Assembly (NCBI GenBank): GCA_023442945.1
Contig: JAEZWW010000071.1
Location: 1-64,000 of the forward strand
Direction: 5' to 3'
Length of the DNA: 64,000 nucleotides
DNA from: Pseudomonadota bacterium
GTDB lineage: Bacteria; Pseudomonadota; Gammaproteobacteria; Burkholderiales; Burkholderiaceae_C
The position numbers were made by a program, and so were the translations under genes. Below are positions 8,346-16,397 of this stretch, piece after piece (the stretch's first letter is position 1; every line of letters starts with the position of its first letter). The notes beneath the pieces are model-generated. The model worked only from the letters and a program-made list of their open reading frames with translations, had not been told where the DNA came from and did no database searches.

Positions 8346-9496
8346 ACGCGCGCCGCCTGACCCGTGCCGCCGCCTTGGGGCGCGCGACCGCGCTGGGCGC
8401 CAGCTTGGTCGCGGCCGTCGTGCTGGCCGGTTGCGCCAGCGGCTCGGCCCGACCCAAGCCGGCCGAGCTGCCGCCCAACGCCGCCTTGATCGGCGTGCGC
8501 GCCGCCTGGACGGCGCGCATCCCGGCGGTGAACTTCCCGCTGCAGGTGCGCGTGCAGGGCACGCAAGTCATGGTGGCCGGCAGCGACGGCACCGTGGTGG
8601 CGCTGGACGCCAACACCGGTGGCGAGTTGGGGCGCACCAACGTCGGCACGCCGCTGTCGGCCGGTGTCGGCAGCGACGGCAAGACCACCGCCGTGGTCAC
8701 GCGCGACAACGCCGTGGTCGCCTTGGAGGGTGGCCGTGAAATCTGGCGCTACCGCCTGCCCACGCAAAGCTACACCGCACCGCTGGTGGCCGGTGGCCGC
8801 GTGTTCGTGCTGGGCGCTGACCGTTCATTGACCGCGCTGGACGGCCGCGCCGGCACCTTGCTGTGGAACCTGCAGCGCACGACCGAGCCGCTGGTGCTGC
8901 GCCAGGCTGGCGTGCTGATCGCCGTCGGCAACACCCTGGTCGCGGGTTTGGCCGGCCGGCTGGTGGGCGTTGATCCCGACAGCGGCAGCGTGCGCTGGGA
9001 GGCGCCGGTGGCGTCGGCCCGTGGCACCAACGACGTCGAACGCCTGGTGGACCTGGTGGGCGGCGTGCGCCGACAGGGCAATGTGGTGTGCGCGCGCGCT
9101 TTCCAGGCCGCCGTGGGCTGTGTCGACGCCTACAACGGCAACGTGGCCTGGACCCGTCCCGCCAACGGCGCGACCGGCGTCGACGGTGACGAGCAGCGCA
9201 TCTTCGGCGCCGAGTCCGATGGCCGCGTGTTCGCCTGGCGCGCCGACAACGGTGGCCGTGCCTGGGAAAGCGACCGCCTGCAGTGGCGTTACCTGACCAC
9301 GCCGCTGGTGCTGGGCCGATCGGTGGTCGTGGGCGACGAGACCGGCTTGGTGCACTTCCTGTCGCGCGAAGACGGCTCACCGCTCACGCGCGTGAGCACG
9401 GACAGCTCCGGCATCGCCGTGGCCCCCGTGCTGGCCGGCAATACCCTGGTGGTCGTCACGCGCAACGGCGGCGTGTACGGCTTCCGACCGGATTGA
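8342..9496 (+). CDS. bamB: Outer-membrane assembly lipoprotein BamB
   Basis: Beta-propeller lipoprotein of the BAM complex that inserts beta-barrel proteins into the outer membrane. The GTG start at 8342 overlaps yfgM by 4 bp. A signal peptide ends in the lipobox VVLAGC (Cys near residue 30). Repeated PQQ-like blades are visible (GTVVALDANTGGELGR, RSLTALDGRAGTLLW, VGVDPDSGSVRWEAP). Length 384 is normal. It is the usual neighbour of yfgM and der. Confidence 0.95.
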   Translation: MNARRLTRAAALGRATALGASLVAAVVLAGCASGSARPKPAELPPNAALIGVRAAWTARIPAVNFPLQVRVQGTQVMVAGSDGTVVALDANTGGELGRTNVGTPLSAGVGSDGKTTAVVTRDNAVVALEGGREIWRYRLPTQSYTAPLVAGGRVFVLGADRSLTALDGRAGTLLWNLQRTTEPLVLRQAGVLIAVGNTLVAGLAGRLVGVDPDSGSVRWEAPVASARGTNDVERLVDLVGGVRRQGNVVCARAFQAAVGCVDAYNGNVAWTRPANGATGVDGDEQRIFGAESDGRVFAWRADNGGRAWESDRLQWRYLTTPLVLGRSVVVGDETGLVHFLSREDGSPLTRVSTDSSGIAVAPVLAGNTLVVVTRNGGVYGFRPD

Positions 9497-9522
9497 GTTA
9501 CCGCTGAAGAGATCGCGCCCTC

Positions 9523-10866
9523 GTGAAACCCGTACTGGCCCTGATCGGGCGCCCCAACGTGGGCAAGTCCACGCTGTTCAACCGGCTCACCAAGAGCCGG
9601 GACGCCATCGTGGCCGACTTCGCCGGGTTGACGCGTGACCGCCATTACGGCCAAGGGCGTTTGGGCAACCGCGAATACATCGTCATCGACACCGGTGGTT
9701 TCGAGCCCGAGGCGGGCGAGGGCAGCATCTTCCGCGAGATGGCCAAGCAGTCGCGCCAGGCCATTGCCGAGGCCGACGTCGTCATCTTCGTGGTCGACGC
9801 GCGCGACGGCCTGTCGGGGCAGGACCACGACATCGCCAAGGAACTGCGTCGCCAGGGCAAGAACTGCGTCCTGGTGGCCAACAAGGCCGAAGGCATGCGC
9901 GCCGGCACGCAGCTGGCGGAGTTCTACGAGCTGGGCCTGGGCGAGGTCATCCCGGTGTCGGCCGCGCATGGCGAGGGCGTGCGGAGCATGCTGGACGCCG
10001 CGCTGGACGCGTTGGGCATCCCGGAAGAACCGGATGAAGAAGTGCGGGTTGATGACGGCATCATCCGCCTGGCGGTGGCCGGCCGTCCGAACGTCGGCAA
10101 GTCCACCCTGATCAACGCCTGGCTGGGTGAGGAGCGCCTGGTCGCCTACGACCTCCCCGGCACTACGCGCGACGCCATCACCGTCCCGTTCGAGCGCGAC
10201 GGCAAGCAGTTCGAGCTGATCGACACCGCCGGCCTGCGCCGCAAGGGCAAGGTTTTTGAGGCGATTGAGAAGTTCTCGGTCGTCAAGACGCTGCAGGCGA
10301 TCGAATCGGCCAACGTCGTCCTGCTGCTGCTGGACGCCACCCAGGGCGTGACCGACCAGGACGCGCACATCGCTGGCTTCATCCTGGAGGCTGGCCGCGC
10401 CGTGGTGCTGGCCGTCAACAAGTGGGACGCGGTCGACGCCTACCAGCGCGAACTGGTGCAGCGCTCAATCGAGACGCGCCTGCCTTTCCTGAAATTCGCC
10501 GAGATCCACTTCATCTCGGCCAAGAAGCGCCAGGGCCTGGGCCCGCTGTGGAAGTCGATCGCCAAGGCCTACGCCGCTGCGATGCGCAAGATGCCCACGC
10601 CCCAGCTGACGCGCCTGCTGCAGGAAGCGGTGCAGTTCCAGCAGCCCAAGCGCAGCGGCATGTACCGCCCCAAGCTGCGCTACGCCCACCAGGGCGGCAT
10701 GAACCCGCCGGTGATCGTCGTGCACGGCAACTCGCTGGAAGGCGTGACCGACACCTACAAGCGCTACCTGGAAGGGCGTTTTCGCAAGGCGTTCGACCTG
10801 GTGGGCACGCCCTTGCGCGTAGAGATGAAATCGGCACGGAACCCGTACGCCGATAAAGAATCCTAA
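9523..10866 (+). CDS. der: Ribosome-assembly GTPase Der (EngA)
   Basis: Essential GTPase with two tandem G domains that acts in 50S subunit maturation. The P-loop GRPNVGKST occurs twice, near residues 8 and 187, with NKAEG and NKWDA as the G4 motifs; a C-terminal KH-like domain ends the protein. The GTG at 9523 gives MKPVLALIGRPNVGKSTLF, the family N-terminus. Length 447. Last gene of the unbroken pilF-to-der run; a 172-bp spacer with promoter-like sequence separates it from hfq. Confidence 0.97.
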   Translation: MKPVLALIGRPNVGKSTLFNRLTKSRDAIVADFAGLTRDRHYGQGRLGNREYIVIDTGGFEPEAGEGSIFREMAKQSRQAIAEADVVIFVVDARDGLSGQDHDIAKELRRQGKNCVLVANKAEGMRAGTQLAEFYELGLGEVIPVSAAHGEGVRSMLDAALDALGIPEEPDEEVRVDDGIIRLAVAGRPNVGKSTLINAWLGEERLVAYDLPGTTRDAITVPFERDGKQFELIDTAGLRRKGKVFEAIEKFSVVKTLQAIESANVVLLLLDATQGVTDQDAHIAGFILEAGRAVVLAVNKWDAVDAYQRELVQRSIETRLPFLKFAEIHFISAKKRQGLGPLWKSIAKAYAAAMRKMPTPQLTRLLQEAVQFQQPKRSGMYRPKLRYAHQGGMNPPVIVVHGNSLEGVTDTYKRYLEGRFRKAFDLVGTPLRVEMKSARNPYADKES

Positions 10867-10906
10867 TCAGCACGGCGACGCGCGCTGGGCTCGGTCAGCC
10901 GCTGTG

Positions 10907-10994
10907 TTGACAGGGCTTTTTGCCCGCTGGCAATGATGGCCTGCACGAAATTGCGCGTCACCTCTTGTCGCCGGCGCTGCCACCCCCATATGGT
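10907..10994 (+). promoter_or_regulatory. Candidate promoter region for hfq-hflX
   Basis: Two weak sigma-70 candidates are seen. A perfect TTGACA at 10907-10912 has only an imperfect -10 (AATGAT, 10932-10937, 19-bp spacer). TTGTCG at 10965-10970 pairs with TATGGT at 10989-10994 across 18 bp. The second ends 44 bp before the hfq start. Assignment is by eye only. Confidence 0.35.
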
Positions 10995-11038
10995 AAGTTC
11001 CAAACCCCTCAACCCGTTCGTAGAACACGGAGAATATC

Positions 11039-11290
11039 GTGAGCAATAAAGGGCAACTTCTACAAGACCCGTTCCTGAACACCCTGCGCCGAGAGCACAT
11101 TCCAGTGTCGATTTACCTCGTCAATGGCATCAAGCTGCAAGGCCAGATCGAATCGTTCGACCAGTACGTGGTGCTGCTGCGCAACACCGTGACGCAGATG
11201 GTCTACAAGCACGCCATCTCCACCATCGTGCCCGGTCGCGCCGTCAATTTCCAGACCCCTGCTGAGGGCGGCGAATCCGAAGCCAATTGA
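11039..11290 (+). CDS. hfq: RNA chaperone Hfq
   Basis: Hexameric Sm-like protein that pairs small RNAs with mRNAs. The GTG at 11039 gives MSNKGQLLQDPFLNTLRREH. The Sm1 region (VSIYLVNGIKLQGQIESFDQ) and the Sm2 motif YKHAISTIVP are intact, including the conserved proximal-face residues Q8, D9, F42 and YKH near 55-57. Length 83, with the short C-terminal tail usual for beta-proteobacteria. An AGGAG-less but purine-rich GGAGAA lies 6 bp upstream. A Rho-independent terminator follows directly. Confidence 0.98.
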   Translation: MSNKGQLLQDPFLNTLRREHIPVSIYLVNGIKLQGQIESFDQYVVLLRNTVTQMVYKHAISTIVPGRAVNFQTPAEGGESEAN

Positions 11291-11303
11291 GGCTCTAACC
11301 CCC

Positions 11304-11358
11304 GCCCATCCTGCGCAAGCAGCTCCTGAATTGTGAGCGAAGTGCGGATGGGCTTTTT
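11304..11358 (+). terminator. Rho-independent terminator after hfq
   Basis: GCCCATCC (11304-11311) pairs with GGATGGGC (11346-11353), followed by TTTTT at 11354-11358. The long loop may fold further (TGCGC with its partner GTGC). It ends only 18 bp before the hflX start, so hflX expression would depend on read-through or on a promoter within hfq. Confidence 0.75.
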
Positions 11359-11375
11359 ACTTTCTACAGACTCTC

Positions 11376-12590
11376 TTGCCCGACACCCACGCCCCCGATC
11401 GCGTTGCCGCCGTGCTGGTCGGCGTTGACCTGGGCTTGCCCCATTTCGACGGCGATCTGGAAGAGCTCGGCCTGCTGGCCGAAACTGCCGGCCTGCAGCC
11501 CGTGGCGCGCCTGGCCTGCAAGCGGAAGGCGCCCGACGCGGCAACCTTTGTGGGCAGCGGCAAGGTGGACGAAATCCGCGCCCTGGCCGAAGCCGAGGGC
11601 GCTGCGGAAGTGCTGTTCGACCAGGCACTCAGCCCGGTGCAGCAGCGCAACCTGGAGCGCGCGATTGGCCTGCCGGTCAACGACCGCACCCTCCTCATCC
11701 TGGAAATTTTCGCCCAGCGCGCCCGCAGCCACGAGGGCAAACTGCAGGTCGAATTGGCCCGTTTGCAGTACCTCAGCACCCGTCTGGTGCGGCGCTGGAG
11801 CCACTTGGAGCGCCAGCAGGGCGGTATCGGCGGCCGCGGCGGCCCGGGTGAGACGCAGATCGAGCTGGACCGCCGAATGATCGGTGAGTCCATCAAGCGC
11901 ACCAAAGAACGCTTGACCAAGGTCAAGCGCCAGCGCCAGACCCAGCGCCGCCAGCGCGAGCGGCGCGAAACGTACACCATTTCGCTGGTCGGCTACACCA
12001 ACGCCGGCAAGTCAACACTGTTCAATGCCCTGGTCAAGGCGCGGGCGTACGCAGCCGACCAGCTGTTCGCCACGCTCGACACCACCACGCGCCAGCTTTA
12101 CCTGGGCGACCAGGAAGGCGGCGGCCGTTCGGTGTCGCTGTCCGACACGGTCGGTTTCATCCGCGATCTGCCCCATGGGTTGGTGGACGCGTTCGAAGCC
12201 ACCTTGCAGGAAGCGGCGGGCGCCGACCTGCTGCTGCACGTGGTCGACGCCGCCAACCCGGCCTGGCATGAGCAGATGGTCGAGGTGCAGCGCGTGCTGC
12301 ACGAGATCGGCGCGGAGGCGGTCCCGCAACTGGTGGTCTTCAACAAACTCGACGCGGTGGACGTGGCAAAGCGCCCGCTGGCACTGCAGGACCGGATGGA
12401 GTTGGACGGCCAGCTCTTTGACCGCGTATTCGTGAGCGCGCGCAGCGGTGAGGGTCTGCCCCTGCTGCGCAACGAGCTGGCGCGCCGCGCCCAGGAAGCC
12501 GCACAAGCGCGCCAGGACGCGCAAAACGACGAATTGCCCTCGGCCTTTGGGCACAATGGCGGGTTGCACAGCCCGATGACCGACGAATGA
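11376..12590 (+). CDS. hflX: Ribosome-associated GTPase HflX
   Basis: GTPase that splits or rescues stalled ribosomes. The N-terminal HflX subdomain (FVGSGKVDEIRALAEAEG) is followed by an Arg-rich coiled-coil linker and a G domain with P-loop GYTNAGKST, G3 DTVGFI and G4 FNKLDA. Length about 404. The start is uncertain: the in-frame region after the stop at 11334 has only a TTG (11376, LPDTHAPDRV) before conserved sequence begins, and the next GTG at 11412 would remove the first residues of the domain. The 3' end overlaps hflK by 4 bp. Confidence 0.93.
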   Translation: MPDTHAPDRVAAVLVGVDLGLPHFDGDLEELGLLAETAGLQPVARLACKRKAPDAATFVGSGKVDEIRALAEAEGAAEVLFDQALSPVQQRNLERAIGLPVNDRTLLILEIFAQRARSHEGKLQVELARLQYLSTRLVRRWSHLERQQGGIGGRGGPGETQIELDRRMIGESIKRTKERLTKVKRQRQTQRRQRERRETYTISLVGYTNAGKSTLFNALVKARAYAADQLFATLDTTTRQLYLGDQEGGGRSVSLSDTVGFIRDLPHGLVDAFEATLQEAAGADLLLHVVDAANPAWHEQMVEVQRVLHEIGAEAVPQLVVFNKLDAVDVAKRPLALQDRMELDGQLFDRVFVSARSGEGLPLLRNELARRAQEAAQARQDAQNDELPSAFGHNGGLHSPMTDE

Positions 12591-14005
12591 AAGACCGCGA
12601 CTTCACCCTGCGCCCGGCCGGCTGGCCGGGGCGCCTTCGGGGCATGTTCAACCTGAACGACCCGCAATGGGGCCGCGGCGACGGTGCCAGTGGCCAGGAC
12701 GAGCCCCGCGCCGACGACCAGCGACCGGCCGACCCGCCGCGCCCCGTCGAACCGCCGCGCGCCTCGCCGCCGCCCAGCGGTGGCAACGGCGGTGGCCGCG
12801 GGCCTAACCAGGGCCCGCCCGATCTGGACGAGCTGTGGCGCGACTTCAACCGCAAGCTGGGTGGCCTGTTCGGTGGCAAGGGCGGCGGTGGTGGCGGTCA
12901 GCGCCGCCCGGGCTTCAACGGTGGCAATGGCGGCAACGGCGGCTTTCAGCCCGACATGAAGAACGCCGGCATGGGCATGGGCGTGATCGCGGTCGTGGCC
13001 CTGCTGATCTGGCTGGGCACCGGCTTCTTCATCGTGCAGGAAGGCCAGCAAGCGGTCATCACCCAGTTTGGCAAGTACCAGTCCACGGTCAACGCCGGCT
13101 TCAACTGGCGCCTGCCGTACCCGATTCAGCGCCATGAACTCGTGAACATGAAGCTGCAGTCGGTCGACGTCGGGCGCGACAACGTCGTCAAATCCACCGG
13201 TCTGCGCGAATCGGCCATGCTGACGCAGGACGAGAACATCGTCGAGATCAAGTTCGCCGTGCAGTACCGCCTGAACGATGCGCGCGCCTACCTGTTTGAG
13301 AGCAAAAGCCCGGCCGACGCTGTGGTGCAGGCGGCCGACAGCGCGGTGCGCGAGGTCGTGGGCAAGATGACCATGGACAATGCCATGGCCGACGAGCGCG
13401 ACCAGATCGCTCCACGCGTGCGCGATCTGATGCAGAAAATCCTGGACCGCTACAAGGTCGGCATCGAAGTGGTGGCCGTCAACATGCAGCAGGGCGGCGT
13501 GCGCCCTCCCGAGCAAGTGCAGGCCGCCTTCGACGATGTGCTGAAGGCCGGCCAGGAGCGCGAACGCGTCAAGAACCAGGCCCAGGCCTATGCCAACGAC
13601 GTGGTGCCGCGCGCCGCAGGTACCGCTGCCCGCCTGAAGCAGGAGGCCGAAGGCTACAAGGCGCGCATCGTGGCGCAGGCCGAGGGTGATACGCAGCGCT
13701 TCAATTCGGTGCTGGGTGAATACCAGAAGGCCCCGCAGGTCACGCGCGACCGCATGTACGTCGACACCATGCAGCAGATCTACAGCGGCGTGAACAAGGT
13801 CATCATCGACAGCAAATCGGGCGGCAACCTGATGTACCTGCCGCTGGACAAAGTGATGCAGGCTTCGGGTGCCGCTGCCGGGTCCGCAGCGCCCGCTGCG
13901 CCTGCCCAGGCGACGCCGGCGCCTTCACCCGCGCCGTCGACGCAGGTGCCCGCCGATGCGCGCGCACGTGAAAACGCCCGCAGCCGCGAGCGCGAAACCC
14001 GCTGA
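12587..14005 (+). CDS. hflK: FtsH-modulating membrane protein HflK
   Basis: SPFH-domain subunit of the HflKC complex that surrounds the FtsH protease in the inner membrane. A Gly/Pro-rich cytoplasmic N-terminus with several GGNGG runs precedes one membrane helix (about residues 127-147, MGVIAVVALLIWLGTGFFIV), then the SPFH domain (QAVITQFGKY) and a helical region. The C-terminal ~50 residues are Ala/Pro-rich. Start 12587 overlaps the hflX stop; an alternative ATG at 12644 (MFNLNDPQWGRG) matches the common family N-terminus and may be the real one. Confidence 0.94.
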   Translation: MKDRDFTLRPAGWPGRLRGMFNLNDPQWGRGDGASGQDEPRADDQRPADPPRPVEPPRASPPPSGGNGGGRGPNQGPPDLDELWRDFNRKLGGLFGGKGGGGGGQRRPGFNGGNGGNGGFQPDMKNAGMGMGVIAVVALLIWLGTGFFIVQEGQQAVITQFGKYQSTVNAGFNWRLPYPIQRHELVNMKLQSVDVGRDNVVKSTGLRESAMLTQDENIVEIKFAVQYRLNDARAYLFESKSPADAVVQAADSAVREVVGKMTMDNAMADERDQIAPRVRDLMQKILDRYKVGIEVVAVNMQQGGVRPPEQVQAAFDDVLKAGQERERVKNQAQAYANDVVPRAAGTAARLKQEAEGYKARIVAQAEGDTQRFNSVLGEYQKAPQVTRDRMYVDTMQQIYSGVNKVIIDSKSGGNLMYLPLDKVMQASGAAAGSAAPAAPAQATPAPSPAPSTQVPADARARENARSRERETR

Positions 14006-14020
14006 TTCCCAGAGCGTGAC

Positions 14021-14911
14021 ATGAACAAAGTCGGATTCATCGGAACCACTCTTCTTATCCTGCTGGCCCTGGTCGCCTCCACGATGTTCGTGGTCGACCA
14101 ACGCCAGTTCGGGGTCGTCTACCAGCTGGGCCAGATCCAGCGGGTCATTACCGAGCCGGGACTCAGCTTCAAGCTGCCTCCGCCGGTGCAGAACGTGCGC
14201 TACATCGACAAGCGCCTGCTGACGCTGGACAGCATGGACACCGAACCCGTGCTCACGGCCGAGAAGCAACGTGTCGTCATCGACTGGTACGTGCGCTGGC
14301 GCATCACCGACCCGCAGGCTTACATCCGCAACGTGGGCGTGGACGAAGCCGCGGGCGCGACGCAGCTGAACCGCGTGGTGCGCAACGCCTTTCAGGAAGA
14401 GATCAACCGCCGCACCGTGCGCGAGCTGATCTCCACCCGCCGTGAAACGCTGATGGCCGACGTCAAGCGCGAAGTGACCGAAGCCGTGGAGGGCGCCAAG
14501 CCCTGGGGCATCGACATCGTGGACGTGCGCCTGACCCGCGCCGACTACGTCGAGTCGATCACCGAATCGGTCTACACCCGCATGCAGACCGAGCGCCAGC
14601 GCGTGGCCAACGAGCTGCGTTCGACCGGCGCCGCCGAAGGCGAGCAGATCCGCGCCGACGCCGACCGCCAGCGCGAGGTGACGGTGGCCAACGCCTACCG
14701 CGACGCCGAGAAGGTGCGCGGTGAAGGCGATGCCGAAGCCACGCGCATCTACGGCGAATCGTTTGGCAAGGACCCGCAGTTCGCGCAGTTCTACCGCAGC
14801 CTGGACGCTTACAAGACCAGCGTCGGCAAGAAAGGCGACGTGCTGGTGATCGACCCGGCCGCGACCGAGTTCTTCAGCAACATGCGCGCGCCGCAGCCGT
14901 CGCGCCGCTAA
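14021..14911 (+). CDS. hflC: FtsH-modulating membrane protein HflC
   Basis: Partner of HflK. An N-terminal membrane helix (residues about 5-24, FIGTTLLILLALVASTMFVV) is followed by the SPFH domain (VDQRQFGVVYQLGQ) and a long helical segment with many charged residues (RQREVTVANAYRDAEKVRG). Length 296, typical. It lies 15 bp after hflK and 24 bp before the DUF2065 gene, consistent with one hflX-hflK-hflC transcript. Confidence 0.96.
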   Translation: MNKVGFIGTTLLILLALVASTMFVVDQRQFGVVYQLGQIQRVITEPGLSFKLPPPVQNVRYIDKRLLTLDSMDTEPVLTAEKQRVVIDWYVRWRITDPQAYIRNVGVDEAAGATQLNRVVRNAFQEEINRRTVRELISTRRETLMADVKREVTEAVEGAKPWGIDIVDVRLTRADYVESITESVYTRMQTERQRVANELRSTGAAEGEQIRADADRQREVTVANAYRDAEKVRGEGDAEATRIYGESFGKDPQFAQFYRSLDAYKTSVGKKGDVLVIDPAATEFFSNMRAPQPSRR

Positions 14912-14935
14912 CGCCAGGCGCAGAGGCGGTCAACG

Positions 14936-15127
14936 GTGGACGGCGCCACCCTGGTGGCCGCGATCGGCGTGGCCTTGCTGCTGGAAGGGCTGCTGCCGCT
15001 GATTGCGCCGCAGCGCTGGCGCCAGGTGGTGTCGCAGTTGATGCAGCTCAAGGACGGCCAACTGCGCTTTTATGGCGCGTTCAGTGTGGTGCTGGGCCTG
15101 ATCGCGCTGCTGTTCAGCCTCGCCTGA
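14936..15127 (+). CDS. DUF2065 (YjeT-type) small inner-membrane protein
   Basis: 63-residue protein with two predicted membrane helices (ALVAAIGVALLLEGLLPLI and FSVVLGLIALLFSLA) separated by a short basic loop containing PQRWRQVVSQL, the pattern of the DUF2065/YjeT family. Function unknown in the family. It starts at a GTG 24 bp after hflC; yjeT follows hflC in many proteobacteria, which supports the call and suggests a link with HflKC. Confidence 0.85.
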   Translation: MDGATLVAAIGVALLLEGLLPLIAPQRWRQVVSQLMQLKDGQLRFYGAFSVVLGLIALLFSLA

Positions 15128-15160
15128 GCGTCAGCGCGGCGCCGGCCGCGCAGCCAACGC

Positions 15161-15190
15161 TGCAAAGCCTTGTCACAAGGCCGGTAGAAT
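15161..15190 (+). promoter_or_regulatory. Candidate hisZ-purA promoter with 15-bp palindrome
   Basis: TAGAAT at 15185-15190 is a good -10 match 33 bp before hisZ; the -35 (TGCAAA, 15161-15166) is poor. Between them lies the perfect palindrome GCCTTGTCACAAGGC (15167-15181, central C), placed where a dimeric repressor or activator would sit. Confidence 0.4.
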
Positions 15191-15222
15191 CACGTTTTTA
15201 ACAGCCCCGCGAACTTCAGCCC

Positions 15223-16392
15223 ATGTCCGCCTGGCTCCTGCCGGACCACATCGCCGATGTACTGCCTTCCGAGGCCCGGCACATCGAAGAACTCCGCCGT
15301 GAATTGCTCGACACCGCCCGTGCCTATGGCTACGAGCTGGTGATTCCGCCCCTCATCGAGCACCTCGAATCCCTGCTCACCGGTGCCGGTGAAGCGCTCA
15401 ACCTGCAGACTTTCAAGCTGGTCGACCAGTTGTCCGGCCGCTCGTTGGGCGTGCGCGCCGACACCACGCCGCAGGTCGCGCGCATCGACGCCCACCTGCT
15501 CGGGCGCCAGGCCATCACGCGCCTGTGCTACTGCGGTCCGGTGTTGCATACGCGGCCCGAACGCCCGCACGCCACGCGCGAGCCGATCCAGTTTGGCGCC
15601 GAAATCTACGGCCACGCCGGGCGCGAGGCCGATCTGGAAATCCTGCACCTTGCCCTGGACTGCCTGGACGCGGCCCAGGTGGCCGATCTGACCGTCGACC
15701 TGGCCGACGCCCGCCTGGTGCGTGCGCTGCTGGCCGGCGTGATGGCCGACCCGCAGGTGCTGGCCGCCGTGCACGACGCCCTGGCCGCCAAGGACGCGAG
15801 CGCCATCGCCAGCCTGAGCGCTGGCTTTCCCGCCGCGTCGCGCGAAGGCCTGCTGGCCCTGGTCACGCTGTACGGCGGCGTCGAAGTGCTGGACGAGGCC
15901 GAAAAAGCCCTCCAGGCCTTTCCCGGCGTGCGCAACGTGCTATCGAATTTGCGGTGGCTGGCCTCGCGGCTGGACGACGTCAACGTCAGCTTTGACCTGT
16001 CGGACGCGCGCGGTTACGACTACTACACGGGCGTGCGCTTTGCCGTGTACGCGCGCCGCGCTGGTGACGCGCTGCTGCGCGGCGGCCGGTACGACGGCGT
16101 GGGCGCGGTGTTCGGCCACAAGCTCGACCGTGAGCGGCCCGCCGTCGGCTTCAGCCTGGACGTCAAACAACTGGTGCGCGCCGCGTCGGAGCGCCCGCTG
16201 CGCGCGGCGATTCGCGCGCCCTGGAGCGACGCGCCCGATCTGCACGCGGTGGTGCGCTCGCTGCGCCAGCGCGGGGAGACCGTGGTCTGCGTGCTGCCGG
16301 GCCACGACAACGAAATTGACGAGTTCAACTGCGACCGCGAACTGATCCACACCGCGGGCCAGTGGCTCATCCAACCCATCGGAGATTCTTGA
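15223..16392 (+). CDS. hisZ: ATP phosphoribosyltransferase regulatory subunit
   Basis: Catalytically inactive histidyl-tRNA-synthetase-like protein that combines with short HisG to form the first enzyme of histidine synthesis. Class II synthetase-fold features are visible (GVRADTTPQVARIDA, GYDYYTGVRFAVY, GGRYDGVG), but the HisS motifs are degenerate and the anticodon domain is missing. Length 389. The hisZ-purA order, with a 5-bp gap, is usual in beta-proteobacteria. Confidence 0.94.
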   Translation: MSAWLLPDHIADVLPSEARHIEELRRELLDTARAYGYELVIPPLIEHLESLLTGAGEALNLQTFKLVDQLSGRSLGVRADTTPQVARIDAHLLGRQAITRLCYCGPVLHTRPERPHATREPIQFGAEIYGHAGREADLEILHLALDCLDAAQVADLTVDLADARLVRALLAGVMADPQVLAAVHDALAAKDASAIASLSAGFPAASREGLLALVTLYGGVEVLDEAEKALQAFPGVRNVLSNLRWLASRLDDVNVSFDLSDARGYDYYTGVRFAVYARRAGDALLRGGRYDGVGAVFGHKLDRERPAVGFSLDVKQLVRAASERPLRAAIRAPWSDAPDLHAVVRSLRQRGETVVCVLPGHDNEIDEFNCDRELIHTAGQWLIQPIGDS

Positions 16393-16397
16393 CTGAT

